In this document: positions 17,130-30,542 of the stretch, piece after piece
Numbering within the stretch: position 1 is the stretch's first letter
Layout: the number at the start of each line of letters is the position of its first letter
Source: Xylophilus sp. GOD-11R
GTDB lineage: Bacteria; Pseudomonadota; Gammaproteobacteria; Burkholderiales; Burkholderiaceae_C
Reading direction: 5' to 3'
Assembly: GCF_033546935.1 (NCBI RefSeq)
Contig: NZ_CP137854.1
Span: 1,550,001-1,614,000 of the forward strand
Length of the DNA stretch: 64,000 nt
The notes under the pieces: model-generated
Database searches by the model: none
The model's input: the letters and a program-made list of their open reading frames with translations, nothing else
Told to the model about the DNA's origin: nothing
Made by a program: the position numbers and the translations under genes

Positions 17130-17175
17130 GCGGCGGCTACCGCCCGCGGTGGCTCGGACCACCCATGGTGGAAAA

Positions 17176-17198
17176 AAAGCCCCGCCCAGCGGGGCTTT
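17176..17198 (+). terminator. Rho-independent terminator after the ZIP gene
   Basis: A perfect stem AAAGCCCCGC / GCGGGGCTTT with a 3-base loop lies 47 bases after the ZIP stop codon. An A run before and a T run after make it work in principle in both directions. It separates the ferritin/ZIP unit from glgE. Confidence 0.8.
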
Positions 17199-17330
17199 AC
17201 GTCGCGGGCGGAAGCGGCGGAGAACGGTGCCGAGGCGCAGCGGCGGGGCGTCGGTTTTTATACATATGGATGCACCGCCTCCCGGCTCTGCCGCCAACAC
17301 TCGACCAGCTTCCACTGCGAGCCCGAAACG

Positions 17331-19427
<2,097 letters not shown>

Positions 19428-19468
19428 GCCTTGGCCGCCAAGCAAATTTTTAGAAGAACAGCTTGTCC

Positions 19469-22816
<3,348 letters not shown>

Positions 22817-22838
22817 ACGAACCGCGAGAAGAAACACC

Positions 22839-23549
22839 ATGGAAAATTTCGGTCTTCACCTGGAATCCAGCCGGGCGCTGCTGCTCGCGGTTCTGGCTTA
22901 TCTGCCGCGGCTGCTGATCGCGGCGGTGGTCATCGTCGTCGGGTGGCTGCTTGCCAAGGCGCTGCGGTTTGCGATTACCAAAGCCTTGCGGGCCATCAAC
23001 TTTCCGGTGCTGACCGAGCGGTCGGGGCTGGACAACTTTTTGCAGCAAGGCGGGATGGCGGGGGACACCACCACGGTGTTCGGGGTGCTGGCCTATTGGC
23101 TGACCATTCTTGCTTCGTTGCTGATCGCGTTCAACGAGTTGGGGCTGACCTATGTCACCGATCTGTTGAGCCGGGTGGTCTGGTTCGTACCCAACGTGTT
23201 CGTGGCCTTGCTGGTGTTGGCGTTCGGGTCTTACTTTGCGCGGTTCATGCGGGATACGGTGCAGAGCTATTGCCGCAGCGTGAAGCTGCAGGATGCTGCT
23301 CTTTTGGGGAAGCTGGCGCAGTACGCGATTCTGGCGTTCGTGGTTTTGATTGCACTTGACCAGATCAAGGTGGGGGGCGACATCGTTCGCCAGAGTTTCT
23401 TGATTCTTCTGGGGGGCGTGGTGTTTGCGGTTGCGTTGGCTTTCGGGTTGGGGGGCAAGGATTGGGCGCAGGAACGGATCGAGCAGTGGTGGCCTCGGCG
23501 GATGAAGGATCCGGTGGTGCCTCCCGCCAAGGAGGAGCGGAAGCTCTAG
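22839..23549 (+). CDS. Mechanosensitive ion channel-like membrane protein (conserved TM-helix family)
   Basis: A 236-residue protein with four to five hydrophobic segments, including AYLPRLLIAAVVIVVGWLLA and two VVWFVPNVFVALLVLAFG-like repeats. These are the TM-helix repeats (PF05552 type) seen in small MscS-related proteins; the MscS beta domain itself is absent. It starts 22 bases after treS with a GA-rich ribosome site, so it shares the GlgE operon. A link to osmotic stress fits, because trehalose is an osmolyte. The second half of the gene uses many G- and T-ending codons, unlike its neighbours. Confidence 0.75.
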   Translation: MENFGLHLESSRALLLAVLAYLPRLLIAAVVIVVGWLLAKALRFAITKALRAINFPVLTERSGLDNFLQQGGMAGDTTTVFGVLAYWLTILASLLIAFNELGLTYVTDLLSRVVWFVPNVFVALLVLAFGSYFARFMRDTVQSYCRSVKLQDAALLGKLAQYAILAFVVLIALDQIKVGGDIVRQSFLILLGGVVFAVALAFGLGGKDWAQERIEQWWPRRMKDPVVPPAKEERKL

Positions 23550-23574
23550 GTTGCTTGATCGGCCGCTTGGTGTG

Positions 23575-23640
23575 CTCGGTCTTTTTCTTCTACCGGACGT
23601 AGGGCTCCACCCTGCGTTCAGTAGAAGAAAAAAAGCCGAG
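23575..23640. repeat. 66-nt long imperfect hairpin between convergent genes (possible bidirectional terminator)
   Basis: The outer arms are CTCGGTCTTTTTCTTCTAC (23575-23593) and GTAGAAGAAAAAAAGCCGAG (23621-23640), which pair almost completely. Inside, ACGTAGGG and CCCTGCGT pair around a 5-base loop. It lies between two genes that converge, and its inner part is followed by T-rich sequence on each strand, so two-way termination is plausible. The length is unusual for a simple terminator, and it may be a dispersed element. Confidence 0.7.
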
Positions 23641-23707
23641 ACGAAGCCCGCTCCGCAACAGTAAACCCGGGCCGTGCCTCGAAAGACGAGCAGGACCAAC
23701 CAGCGAC

Positions 23708-24826
23708 CTACCGCTTCCGAACCAACGTAATCCGAGTCAACTCGGACTCTTGCCCAAGGCGAACCGCGAACCCCGGCCAAAGCGCTGTCCCGTTATTCAC
23801 ATAAAGCGACATCCCCCCAACCGAATAAAGCCCGGAAACGAACCCCTCGTTGAACCGAGCCAACAACAGATGCAGCCCGGAAATCATCCCCCCATGGGTA
23901 TGACCAGACAACTGCAAAGCCACCCCCTTGGCAGCCGCCGCCCGCGCCATCCGCGGCTGATGGTCCAGCAACACCACCGGCACCCCAGCCGGCGCCCCGG
24001 CCAATGCCAAGCCGAGATCAGGCCCCGGCAATCCCGCCCGAGGCGCGGAAAAATCGGTGACCCCGGCCAGCACCAGCCGGTCGCCGCCCCGCTCCAGCAC
24101 CGCATGCGCATTGGCCAACGGCTTCATTCCCAAAGAGACGAAGTGATCCATCCACGCCTGGTACCCGAAGAAGTACTCATGATTGCCAGGAATCACATAC
24201 ACCCCGTCCGGCGCTAGCAAGTCACCCAGCGGCGCCACGTCGTGCAGACGGTTCTCGACGGACCCGTCGATCAGATCCCCTGTGACCACGATCAGATCCA
24301 CCCCCAGCCGATTGGATGCATCGACCACCGCCCGCGCCCAGGGCTCCTCGAACAGTCGGCTGATGTGCAGGTCGGTCAGCTGCAGCAGGCGGTAGCCCTC
24401 GAAGGACGCAGGCAGTGCGGGAATGGCGATCTCGACGTCCTTCACCGGCGGCACCCGCAGCGCCTGGCTCACGCCGAAAGCCGACAAGCCCAGCGCGGCC
24501 ACGCCGAGCACGTAGCGAACACCGACCGGAATGCCCACCCGGTGCCGCTGCACCGCCATCACCACCAGCGTGGCGACGTCGGCGAACAATTGGAAGACGG
24601 TCAGCAACAGCAGCGCACCGAAGCCCCAGTTGAAGGCCATGACCAGCGCTCGCGGCATTTCCGGCGAGAAGGGGCTGCCGGACGACAGCCGGGCGAACAG
24701 ATGGTATTGCGAGGCCAGCAACACCAGCACCATCGCGGCGACCTTCGCGGCCGGGAGCCAGGGCAGGGGCCAGAGAAAGCGGCCGATGACATAGAGGCCC
24801 GGCAGGCTGAAGATCAGATGAAGCAT
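23708..24826 (-). CDS. Membrane-anchored metallophosphoesterase
   Basis: From MLHLIF (start at 24826) the protein has 372 residues: four hydrophobic segments in the first 150 residues, then a calcineurin-like phosphoesterase domain. All metal-binding motifs are visible: LTDLHISR (DxH), VVTGDLIDG (GDxxD), IPGNHEYFFG (GNHE) and LSGHTHGG (GHTH). This layout resembles the YaeI/YkoQ-type enzymes that cleave pyrophosphates or lipid head groups at the membrane. The true substrate is unknown. The 3' third uses G/T-ending codons in the same way as the gene it converges with. Confidence 0.88.
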   Translation of the reverse strand: MLHLIFSLPGLYVIGRFLWPLPWLPAAKVAAMVLVLLASQYHLFARLSSGSPFSPEMPRALVMAFNWGFGALLLLTVFQLFADVATLVVMAVQRHRVGIPVGVRYVLGVAALGLSAFGVSQALRVPPVKDVEIAIPALPASFEGYRLLQLTDLHISRLFEEPWARAVVDASNRLGVDLIVVTGDLIDGSVENRLHDVAPLGDLLAPDGVYVIPGNHEYFFGYQAWMDHFVSLGMKPLANAHAVLERGGDRLVLAGVTDFSAPRAGLPGPDLGLALAGAPAGVPVVLLDHQPRMARAAAAKGVALQLSGHTHGGMISGLHLLLARFNEGFVSGLYSVGGMSLYVNNGTALWPGFAVRLGQESELTRITLVRKR

Positions 24827-24969
24827 CGAGGCAGAAAATAGGGAATGAGGGGACGCGCGCCGTAGGCGCCCCGCGAGCATGCCCCGGCCTCGGCCACGCC
24901 GCAGACCGGCCTGCAGATTCGCGCCCGGCGCAGCGGGTTAATCGATCCGCCGTCGGCCGAGAAAGCGGG

Positions 24970-25530
24970 CTAAACGATGCCGGCGACCAGCTTCAGCCGC
25001 AGCGCCTCGTCGCTGCCGACATACCAGTCGGATTCGTCGATGCGGTCCATCAGCTCTTCCAGGCTCACCGCGCTGCCTTCGACCAGATACTGGAAGGCCG
25101 TGCGCTCCATCTGCAGCGCGCTTTCGATCTCGGCCAGGCTGTCCTTGACCAGCGCCTGCATGCCGCGCATCGCGCCTTTGAGTTCCAGCGTCTTGTCGAG
25201 CCGTCGCTCGTGCACCAGCAGCATGCAGTCCCTGGTGAGAAAACGCTTGTCTCGTGGGAAGCCCGACATGATGGAAATGCCCGCCGAGTACACGACCGCC
25301 TTGCCGAGAAACAGCAGGTCGAGCCCGAAGCGTTCGCGCGCCAGGATGATGTCGGTGGCGATGCGTCGGCCGGTCTCGGCGTCGCCGCCGGTGGTGGTGA
25401 GTTCCAGCAGGACCGAGCCGGGGCCGTCGCAGGCGATCTGCATCTGTTCGAGAAAGCTCGACAGCATGGCGTCGTCCACCTTGCCGTGCAGCCGGATCGT
25501 CGGGCGTTTGAGGAGGTCGTTGGAGATCAT
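24970..25530 (-). CDS. ClpP/crotonase-fold serine protease-like protein (peptidase S14-like)
   Basis: The 186-residue protein aligns by eye with ClpP: LLELTTTGGDAETGRRI matches the substrate-strand region, Ser82 lies in VVYSAGISIMSG at the nucleophile position, His107 in LLVHERR at the histidine position, and DESDWYVGSDEALRLKLV resembles the end of ClpP with a possible third residue. It lacks the strong GAMG/ASMG wording of true ClpP, and no Clp ATPase gene is near. It is probably a divergent S14 relative of unknown substrate. The start at MISNDLL follows an SD-less A-rich stretch. It lies 121 bases after the hydroxyacid dehydrogenase gene. Confidence 0.7.
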   Translation of the reverse strand: MISNDLLKRPTIRLHGKVDDAMLSSFLEQMQIACDGPGSVLLELTTTGGDAETGRRIATDIILARERFGLDLLFLGKAVVYSAGISIMSGFPRDKRFLTRDCMLLVHERRLDKTLELKGAMRGMQALVKDSLAEIESALQMERTAFQYLVEGSAVSLEELMDRIDESDWYVGSDEALRLKLVAGIV

Positions 25531-25651
25531 GAAAAAAAAGAGAGGTGTTGCCGGTGGCGGGCGGCCACGCGCGACGCGCCCGGCCAGCGGCGTAGTGGGC
25601 ACGACGGCGCGCGAACGCCGGTTACCAAATCCTCTCTTTCCGATCCGGCGA

Positions 25652-26581
25652 TCAGCCGGGCCGCGCGGCCAGCACCTGCAGGATGTTGCGCGCCGCACCC
25701 ACCGCCATGCCGCGCAGGCCGCCGTCGGTGGTGCCGCCGACGTGCGGGGTGAGCACCGCGTTCGGCGTGTCGAGCCAAGGTGAGTCGGCCGGCAGCGGTT
25801 CGGTGGCGAAGCAGTCGAGGCCGAGCTGCAGCTCGCCGGCCTGCAGCCGGGCCTGCATGGCGGCCTCGTCGAACAGGCCGGCGCGGGCGGTGTTGATCAC
25901 GATGGCGCCCCGTCGCAGCAGGGCCAGGCGCCGGGTGTCGAGCAGGCCGCGGGTGCTGTCGTCGAGCGGGCAGTGCAGCGAGACGACGTCGCAGCGCGCC
26001 AGCAGCTCGTCGAGCGCGACCGGCTCGGCGCCCGGCGGCAGGGAGGCGGCGTCGAGGTAGGGGTCGTTCACCAGCACCCGCATGCCGATGGCCTGGGCGA
26101 AGCGCACCACGCGCGCACCGATGGAGCCACAGCCGACCACGCCGAGCGTGGCGCCGGAGAGTTCCAGGCCCAGGTAGCCGGGCTTGTCCCAGTGGCCTTC
26201 GTGCATGCGGCGGTCGATCCAGGCGATGCGGCGGGCGCACGACAGCATCAGGCCCAGGGCGTGCTCGGCCACGGCCTGGCTGTTGGAGCCGATGGCGGCG
26301 AGCGCTTCGATGCCGAGCGCGCGGGCGGCGTCCTGGTCGATCGCGTCCATGCCGACGCCGTGGCGGCCCACGACCTTCAGGCGCGGCGATGCGGCCAGCA
26401 CCCGGGCGTTGAAGTGGCCGTAGCGCGCCAGGATGGCCACCGGCTGTTCGCGCTCGCACAGGGCGACGAGTTCGTCTTCGGTGAAGCGCGCGCCGGTGTA
26501 GATCAGGCGGTAGTCGCGCAGCAGCTCGACCGCGTCGGGGTGGAGCTTCGCCTCGCTGACGAGGATGGTGTCTCGGGTCAT
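25652..26581 (-). CDS. D-2-hydroxyacid dehydrogenase (NAD-dependent)
   Basis: This 309-residue protein is of the D-isomer 2-hydroxyacid dehydrogenase family. It has the nucleotide motif VVGCGSIGARVV, the substrate arginine in NTARAGLFDE, the glutamate in FATEPLPADSP and the catalytic histidine in LTPHVGGTTDGG. It converts a 2-hydroxyacid to a 2-oxoacid or back. It is the last gene of the IclR-facing operon and overlaps the SMP-30 gene by 4 bases. A second enzyme of the same family lies five genes upstream in the same operon, suggesting two oxidation steps or two substrates. Confidence 0.9.
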   Translation of the reverse strand: MTRDTILVSEAKLHPDAVELLRDYRLIYTGARFTEDELVALCEREQPVAILARYGHFNARVLAASPRLKVVGRHGVGMDAIDQDAARALGIEALAAIGSNSQAVAEHALGLMLSCARRIAWIDRRMHEGHWDKPGYLGLELSGATLGVVGCGSIGARVVRFAQAIGMRVLVNDPYLDAASLPPGAEPVALDELLARCDVVSLHCPLDDSTRGLLDTRRLALLRRGAIVINTARAGLFDEAAMQARLQAGELQLGLDCFATEPLPADSPWLDTPNAVLTPHVGGTTDGGLRGMAVGAARNILQVLAARPG

Positions 26582-27516
26582 GGCAGGGGCCTCGTCGAAG
26601 TGCCGGGCACGGCCAGCGGCAGGCCGGCAGCGCCGGGCTCGGCACGCAGCACGGCGCCGTGGGTGGAGTCGGTGACGTAGAGGGTGCGCTGTCCTTCGCC
26701 GCCGAAGGCCATGTTGGTGATGGAGGCGCCGGGCGCGCCGCGCAGCACCAGTTCGGGTTCGGCCCGGGTGTTGAGCACCCAGACATAGCCCAGGCCGGGG
26801 TTGGCCACCAGGAGCCGGCCGCGTTCGTCCACCGCCAGGCCGTCGGGGCCACTGGGGCCGTAGGAGGTGAAGAACTGGCTCACCTTGGCCACGCTGCCGT
26901 CGGGCAGCAGGGGCACGCGCCAGACGCAGTTGCCGCGCGTCACCGCGAGGTAGAGCACCTTCTGGTCGGGCGACAGCGCCACGCCGTTGGGGCTAGGCAC
27001 GTTGGCCAGCAGCAGATCGAGCTGGCCGGAAGGGCGCAGCCGGTAGAGCCGGCCGGTGGGGTCGTGCAGGCCGGTCTGGCCCTGGTCGGTGAAATACAGA
27101 TTGCCCTGCGTGTCGAAGACCAGGTCGTTGACGCCCTTGAAGCGTTCGCTGTTGCGGCGGTCGAGCCAGGGCTCGACCCGGCCGCTGGCGATGTCCAGGC
27201 GCATCAGGCCGTTGCGGTAGTCGGTGATGAGCAGGGTGCCGGCATCGACGAACTTCATGCCGTTGGGCTCGCCGTCGTATTCGGCCACCAGGGTCCAGCC
27301 ACCGGCCGCGTCGATGCGGAAGATGCGGCCGAAGGGGATGTCGGCCACGTAGAGCTGGCCTTGTGCGTCCACCACCGGGCCTTCCAGGAAAGAGTCGGTG
27401 GCATGGCCGCCCCGGTTGGCCCGGCTCCAGTCGCTGTGCTGGCGGGTGCGGAAGGCGTCGGGCAGGCGGGTGAAGGGTTCGAGGTCGCGGACCTCGGGCG
27501 GGGTGAGCAGGAACAT
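26578..27516 (-). CDS. SMP-30/gluconolactonase/LRE family protein
   Basis: From MFLLTPPEV (start 27516) the protein has 312 residues. It is a six-bladed propeller of the SMP-30 group, with LEGPVVDAQGQLYVADIPFG carrying the first metal-binding glutamate, KGVNDLVFDTQGNLYFTD with the Asn, and SPNGVALSPDQKVLYLA and GPDGLAVDERGRLLVA as later blades with the Asn and Asp. The family opens sugar-acid lactones using one divalent metal. It overlaps the hydroxyacid dehydrogenase downstream and lies 22 bases after the amidohydrolase, so lactone hydrolysis is a likely step of this operon's pathway. Confidence 0.88.
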   Translation of the reverse strand: MFLLTPPEVRDLEPFTRLPDAFRTRQHSDWSRANRGGHATDSFLEGPVVDAQGQLYVADIPFGRIFRIDAAGGWTLVAEYDGEPNGMKFVDAGTLLITDYRNGLMRLDIASGRVEPWLDRRNSERFKGVNDLVFDTQGNLYFTDQGQTGLHDPTGRLYRLRPSGQLDLLLANVPSPNGVALSPDQKVLYLAVTRGNCVWRVPLLPDGSVAKVSQFFTSYGPSGPDGLAVDERGRLLVANPGLGYVWVLNTRAEPELVLRGAPGASITNMAFGGEGQRTLYVTDSTHGAVLRAEPGAAGLPLAVPGTSTRPLP

Positions 27517-27538
27517 GGCGTTTACCGTGAAAGTGGGC

Positions 27539-28423
27539 TCAGTCGAAGCCGTAGAGTGCGGCCGGGTTGTCGACCAGGACGGTGTGGCGCAAGGCCTCGT
27601 CGCCGTCGCACCAGCCTTGCAGCCGGTCGACCAGCGCGGCGTCGTCGACGCTGCCTGGCTCGGCGGTGGTGTGGGGCCAGTCGCTGCCCCAGAGCATGCG
27701 GCCGGGCGCGCCGGCGAGCAAGGCGCGGGCGACCGTGTCGCGGTCGGCGTAGTCGGGCGCACCGGTGCGCGAGGCCATGTAGGCGCCGGAGAGTTTCATC
27801 CAGGTGCGGCCCTCCTGCAGCAGACACTGCACCAGTGCGAAGGCCTCGCTTCGGGTGCCTTCTTCGGGGCCGATCAGCGCCATATGGTCGATGACCAGCG
27901 GCACCGGCAGGGCCTGCAGCACCGGCGCCAGCGCCAGCAGCGTGGCCGGCCGGGCCAGCACCTGCATATGCCAGCCCAGCGGCGCGACCTTGGCGGCGAG
28001 CGTGCTCAGCATCTGGGGCGTGGTCTCGCCCCAGGACTGCGGGCTGTAGAAGTTGACGCGCAGGCCGCGCACCCGGTGTCGGTGCAGTCGCTGCAGCTCG
28101 GCGGCGGTCACGTCGACATCGACCACCGCGACGCCGCGCGCCTGGTCGCCGAGCTCGTCGAGCGCGGCGAGGGTGCAGCGGTTGTCCACGCCGTAGGTCG
28201 ACGGGGTGACGACGACGGTGCGCGTGGTGCCGATGCGCGCCTGCAGCTGCCGGTAGGCGGCGACGTCGGCGACCGGCGGCGTGCGCTTCCAGTGCGGCGA
28301 CGGCGCGAAGCGCGGGTCGAAGATGTGCATGTGGCTGTCGCAGGCGCCGGCCGGCAGCGGCCGGGCGGGCGCGGCGGTGCCGGCGGAATGCGGCACGCGG
28401 TGGAGCAGGGCGCCGGAGTCCAT
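27539..28423 (-). CDS. Amidohydrolase family protein, 2-pyrone-4,6-dicarboxylate lactonase (LigI)-like
   Basis: The 294-residue TIM-barrel protein begins with GACDSHMHIFDPRFAP, the HxH strand of COG3618-type hydrolases. It continues with VVVTPSTYGVDNRCTLAAL, GLRVNFYSP and MLWGSDWPH near the end (the conserved Asp of the barrel). The group includes LigI, which opens 2-pyrone-4,6-dicarboxylate, and several sugar lactonases, so the exact lactone is not fixed. The start ATG shares one base with the stop of the Bug receptor upstream (TGATG). Its place in a Bug receptor operon suggests that it works on the imported compound. Confidence 0.82.
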   Translation of the reverse strand: MDSGALLHRVPHSAGTAAPARPLPAGACDSHMHIFDPRFAPSPHWKRTPPVADVAAYRQLQARIGTTRTVVVTPSTYGVDNRCTLAALDELGDQARGVAVVDVDVTAAELQRLHRHRVRGLRVNFYSPQSWGETTPQMLSTLAAKVAPLGWHMQVLARPATLLALAPVLQALPVPLVIDHMALIGPEEGTRSEAFALVQCLLQEGRTWMKLSGAYMASRTGAPDYADRDTVARALLAGAPGRMLWGSDWPHTTAEPGSVDDAALVDRLQGWCDGDEALRHTVLVDNPAALYGFD

Positions 28424-29379
28424 CAGTCGAGCTTGATGTTGCCCTTGCGGATGACGGTCGCCCACTTGGTCGACTCCTTCTGCAGGAAGGTGGCGAACTC
28501 GGCAGGCGTGCCGCCGATGGCCTGGGCGCCCATGTCGGCGAAGCGCTTCTTCAGCTCTTCGTCCTGCAGCGATTCCACCACGGCCTTGTGCAGCTGTTGC
28601 ACCACCGCGTCGGGCGTGCCGGCCGGCAGGAGCAGGCCGTTCCATTCGTAGGCCTCGTAGCCGGGCAGCGAGGTTTCGGCGACGGTGGCCACGTCGGGCA
28701 GCAGCGGCGAGCGCTTGGTCGACGAGATGGCCAGCGCGCGCAGCTTGCCGGTGGACACCAGCGGGTAGCTCGCCGCCAGCGTGCTGAACATGAAGTCGAC
28801 CTGGCCGCCCATCACGTCGGAGATGGCCGGGCCGCCGCTCTTGTAGGGCACGTGCAGCATGTCCAGGTCCAGGCCCTGCCGGTAGAGCTCGGCGGCCAGG
28901 CGCTGCACGGTGCCGCTGCCGCCGGAAGCGAAGGTGATCTTGCCGGGCTGCGCCTTGGCGCGGGCGATCAGGTCCTTCTGGTCCTTGATCGGCGAGTCTT
29001 TGCGCACGATCACCACGTTGGGCGAGAGCGAGACCAGCGACAGCGGCTGGAAGCTCTTGTCGGTGAAGGGCAGGCTGGGATAGAGCGCGGGGTTGATCGA
29101 GAACGGCGTGGCGTCGTAGAGCATGGTGTAGCCGTCGGCCGTCGCCCTCGCCACGAAGGCCTGGCCGATGGTGCCGCTGGCGCCGGGCTTGTTGTCGACG
29201 ATGACGCTGGTGCCGAGCCTGGTGCCCATGCGCACCGCGAGCTGGCGGGCCAGCGCGTCGGCCGCGCCGCCGGGCGCGTAGGGCACGACGATGGTGATGG
29301 TGCGCTCGGGAAAAGCGGCATGCGCCGCGCCGACGGCCAGGGTGGCGGCCAGGACGATGGATTTCAGGATCTGCCTCAT
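28423..29379 (-). CDS. Bug family (tripartite tricarboxylate) periplasmic receptor, first copy
   Basis: A 318-residue protein with a signal peptide ending AHA before AFPERTITIVVPYAPGG. It shows the Bug signature blocks: VIVDNKPGASGTIGQAFVA, FASGGSGTVQRLAAELY, LHVPYKSGGPAISDVMGGQV and a final GNIKLD. Bug receptors bind carboxylates, amides or aromatic acids in the periplasm; many have no dedicated permease gene, and none is in this window. The upstream Bug gene ends 47 bases away. Coupled to the LigI-like gene by a TGATG overlap. Confidence 0.92.
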   Translation of the reverse strand: MRQILKSIVLAATLAVGAAHAAFPERTITIVVPYAPGGAADALARQLAVRMGTRLGTSVIVDNKPGASGTIGQAFVARATADGYTMLYDATPFSINPALYPSLPFTDKSFQPLSLVSLSPNVVIVRKDSPIKDQKDLIARAKAQPGKITFASGGSGTVQRLAAELYRQGLDLDMLHVPYKSGGPAISDVMGGQVDFMFSTLAASYPLVSTGKLRALAISSTKRSPLLPDVATVAETSLPGYEAYEWNGLLLPAGTPDAVVQQLHKAVVESLQDEELKKRFADMGAQAIGGTPAEFATFLQKESTKWATVIRKGNIKLD

Positions 29380-29426
29380 GGTGTCTCGTGTCTCTTTATG
29401 GATCTGGATGGGGAAAACCGCGCGCC

Positions 29427-30434
29427 TCAGTCGAGCTTCAGGTCGAGCTCGCGGGCGGTGCGGGTGGCGGCCTTGATCTCGCCGTCGAGCTGCGCCGTGA
29501 AAGCCGCGCCGCAGGTGTTGGCGGCCTGCATGCCGAGGCCGCGCAGCTTGTCGGCGGTGGCGGGTGCCTGGGCGAAGTCGCTGGCCACGCGGTCGAGTCG
29601 CGCTACGACATCGGCAGGCGTGCCGGCGGGCGCCAGCAGGCCGTACCAGGCGTCGGCCGAATAGCCTTTCAAGCCCGACTCCTCGAAGGTCGGCACGCCG
29701 GGCAGCAGGGCCGAGCGCTGGGGCGATGCCACGGCCAGCGCCTTGAGCTTGCCCGTCTGCACCTGCGGCAGCACCGAGCCGAGCGTGGCGAAGGAGCTGT
29801 CGACCTGGCCGCCCATCAGGTCGGTCACCGCCTGCGCCGCACCCTTGTAGGGAATGTGGTTCATGCGTACGCCGGCCAGCCGGGTGAACTGCTCGCTGGC
29901 GAAGTGGCCGCCGCTGCCGCTGCCGGGCGTGGCGTAGGTGCGCTTGCCGGGCTGGGCGCGCACCTGCTGCAGGAACTCGGCGAGCGTGGCGACCGGCATG
30001 GCCGGGCCCACCACCAGCACCGTCGGGCTGATCGCCATCGTGCAGATCGGCGTGAAGGAGCGCAGCGCGTCGAACTTGACCCGCGCGCTGTAGAGCGCCG
30101 GGATCATGGTGTGGTTGGTGGCGCCCAGCAGCAGGGTGTAGCCGTCGGCCGGCGCCGAGGCCACCACCTCGGCGGCCAGGATGGTGTTGGCGCCGGGCTT
30201 GTTGTCGACGATGACCGGGTGCGCGAGCGCGCGGCCGGCGAAGTCGGCAAAAGCGCGGGCGACCACGTCGGTCGGGCCGCCGGCCGGAAAGCCGACGACC
30301 AGGCGGATCGGTTTTTCCGGATAGCCGGGCTGGGCGATGGCGGTGGATGCGCTCGACGCCATCAAGACCAGGCCGGTGGCGGCGAGGGCGCGGCGGAACG
30401 CGCTGCTGGCCGCGCCCGGGGATGGATGCTGCAT
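29427..30434 (-). CDS. Bug family periplasmic receptor, second copy
   Basis: This 335-residue protein has a signal peptide ending AIA before QPGYPEKPIRLVVGFPAGG, and the Bug blocks VIVDNKPGANTILAAEVVA, YATPGSGSGGHFASEQFTR and IPYKGAAQAVTDLMGGQVD. It differs clearly from the copies on either side, so the three are not a recent duplication. It lies between the D-2-hydroxyacid dehydrogenase (108 bases upstream) and the first-copy receptor. Ligand unknown. Confidence 0.92.
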   Translation of the reverse strand: MQHPSPGAASSAFRRALAATGLVLMASSASTAIAQPGYPEKPIRLVVGFPAGGPTDVVARAFADFAGRALAHPVIVDNKPGANTILAAEVVASAPADGYTLLLGATNHTMIPALYSARVKFDALRSFTPICTMAISPTVLVVGPAMPVATLAEFLQQVRAQPGKRTYATPGSGSGGHFASEQFTRLAGVRMNHIPYKGAAQAVTDLMGGQVDSSFATLGSVLPQVQTGKLKALAVASPQRSALLPGVPTFEESGLKGYSADAWYGLLAPAGTPADVVARLDRVASDFAQAPATADKLRGLGMQAANTCGAAFTAQLDGEIKAATRTARELDLKLD

Positions 30435-30542
30435 GTCTGTCTCCTCGACAAGGATCGAAGGCCGCCCGGCGCTGTCTGCGCAGGCTGCGGGCGGCGGCGA
30501 TTTTTTTGGGGGGCGCGATGGACGCGCCGGGGCGCGCCAGCC

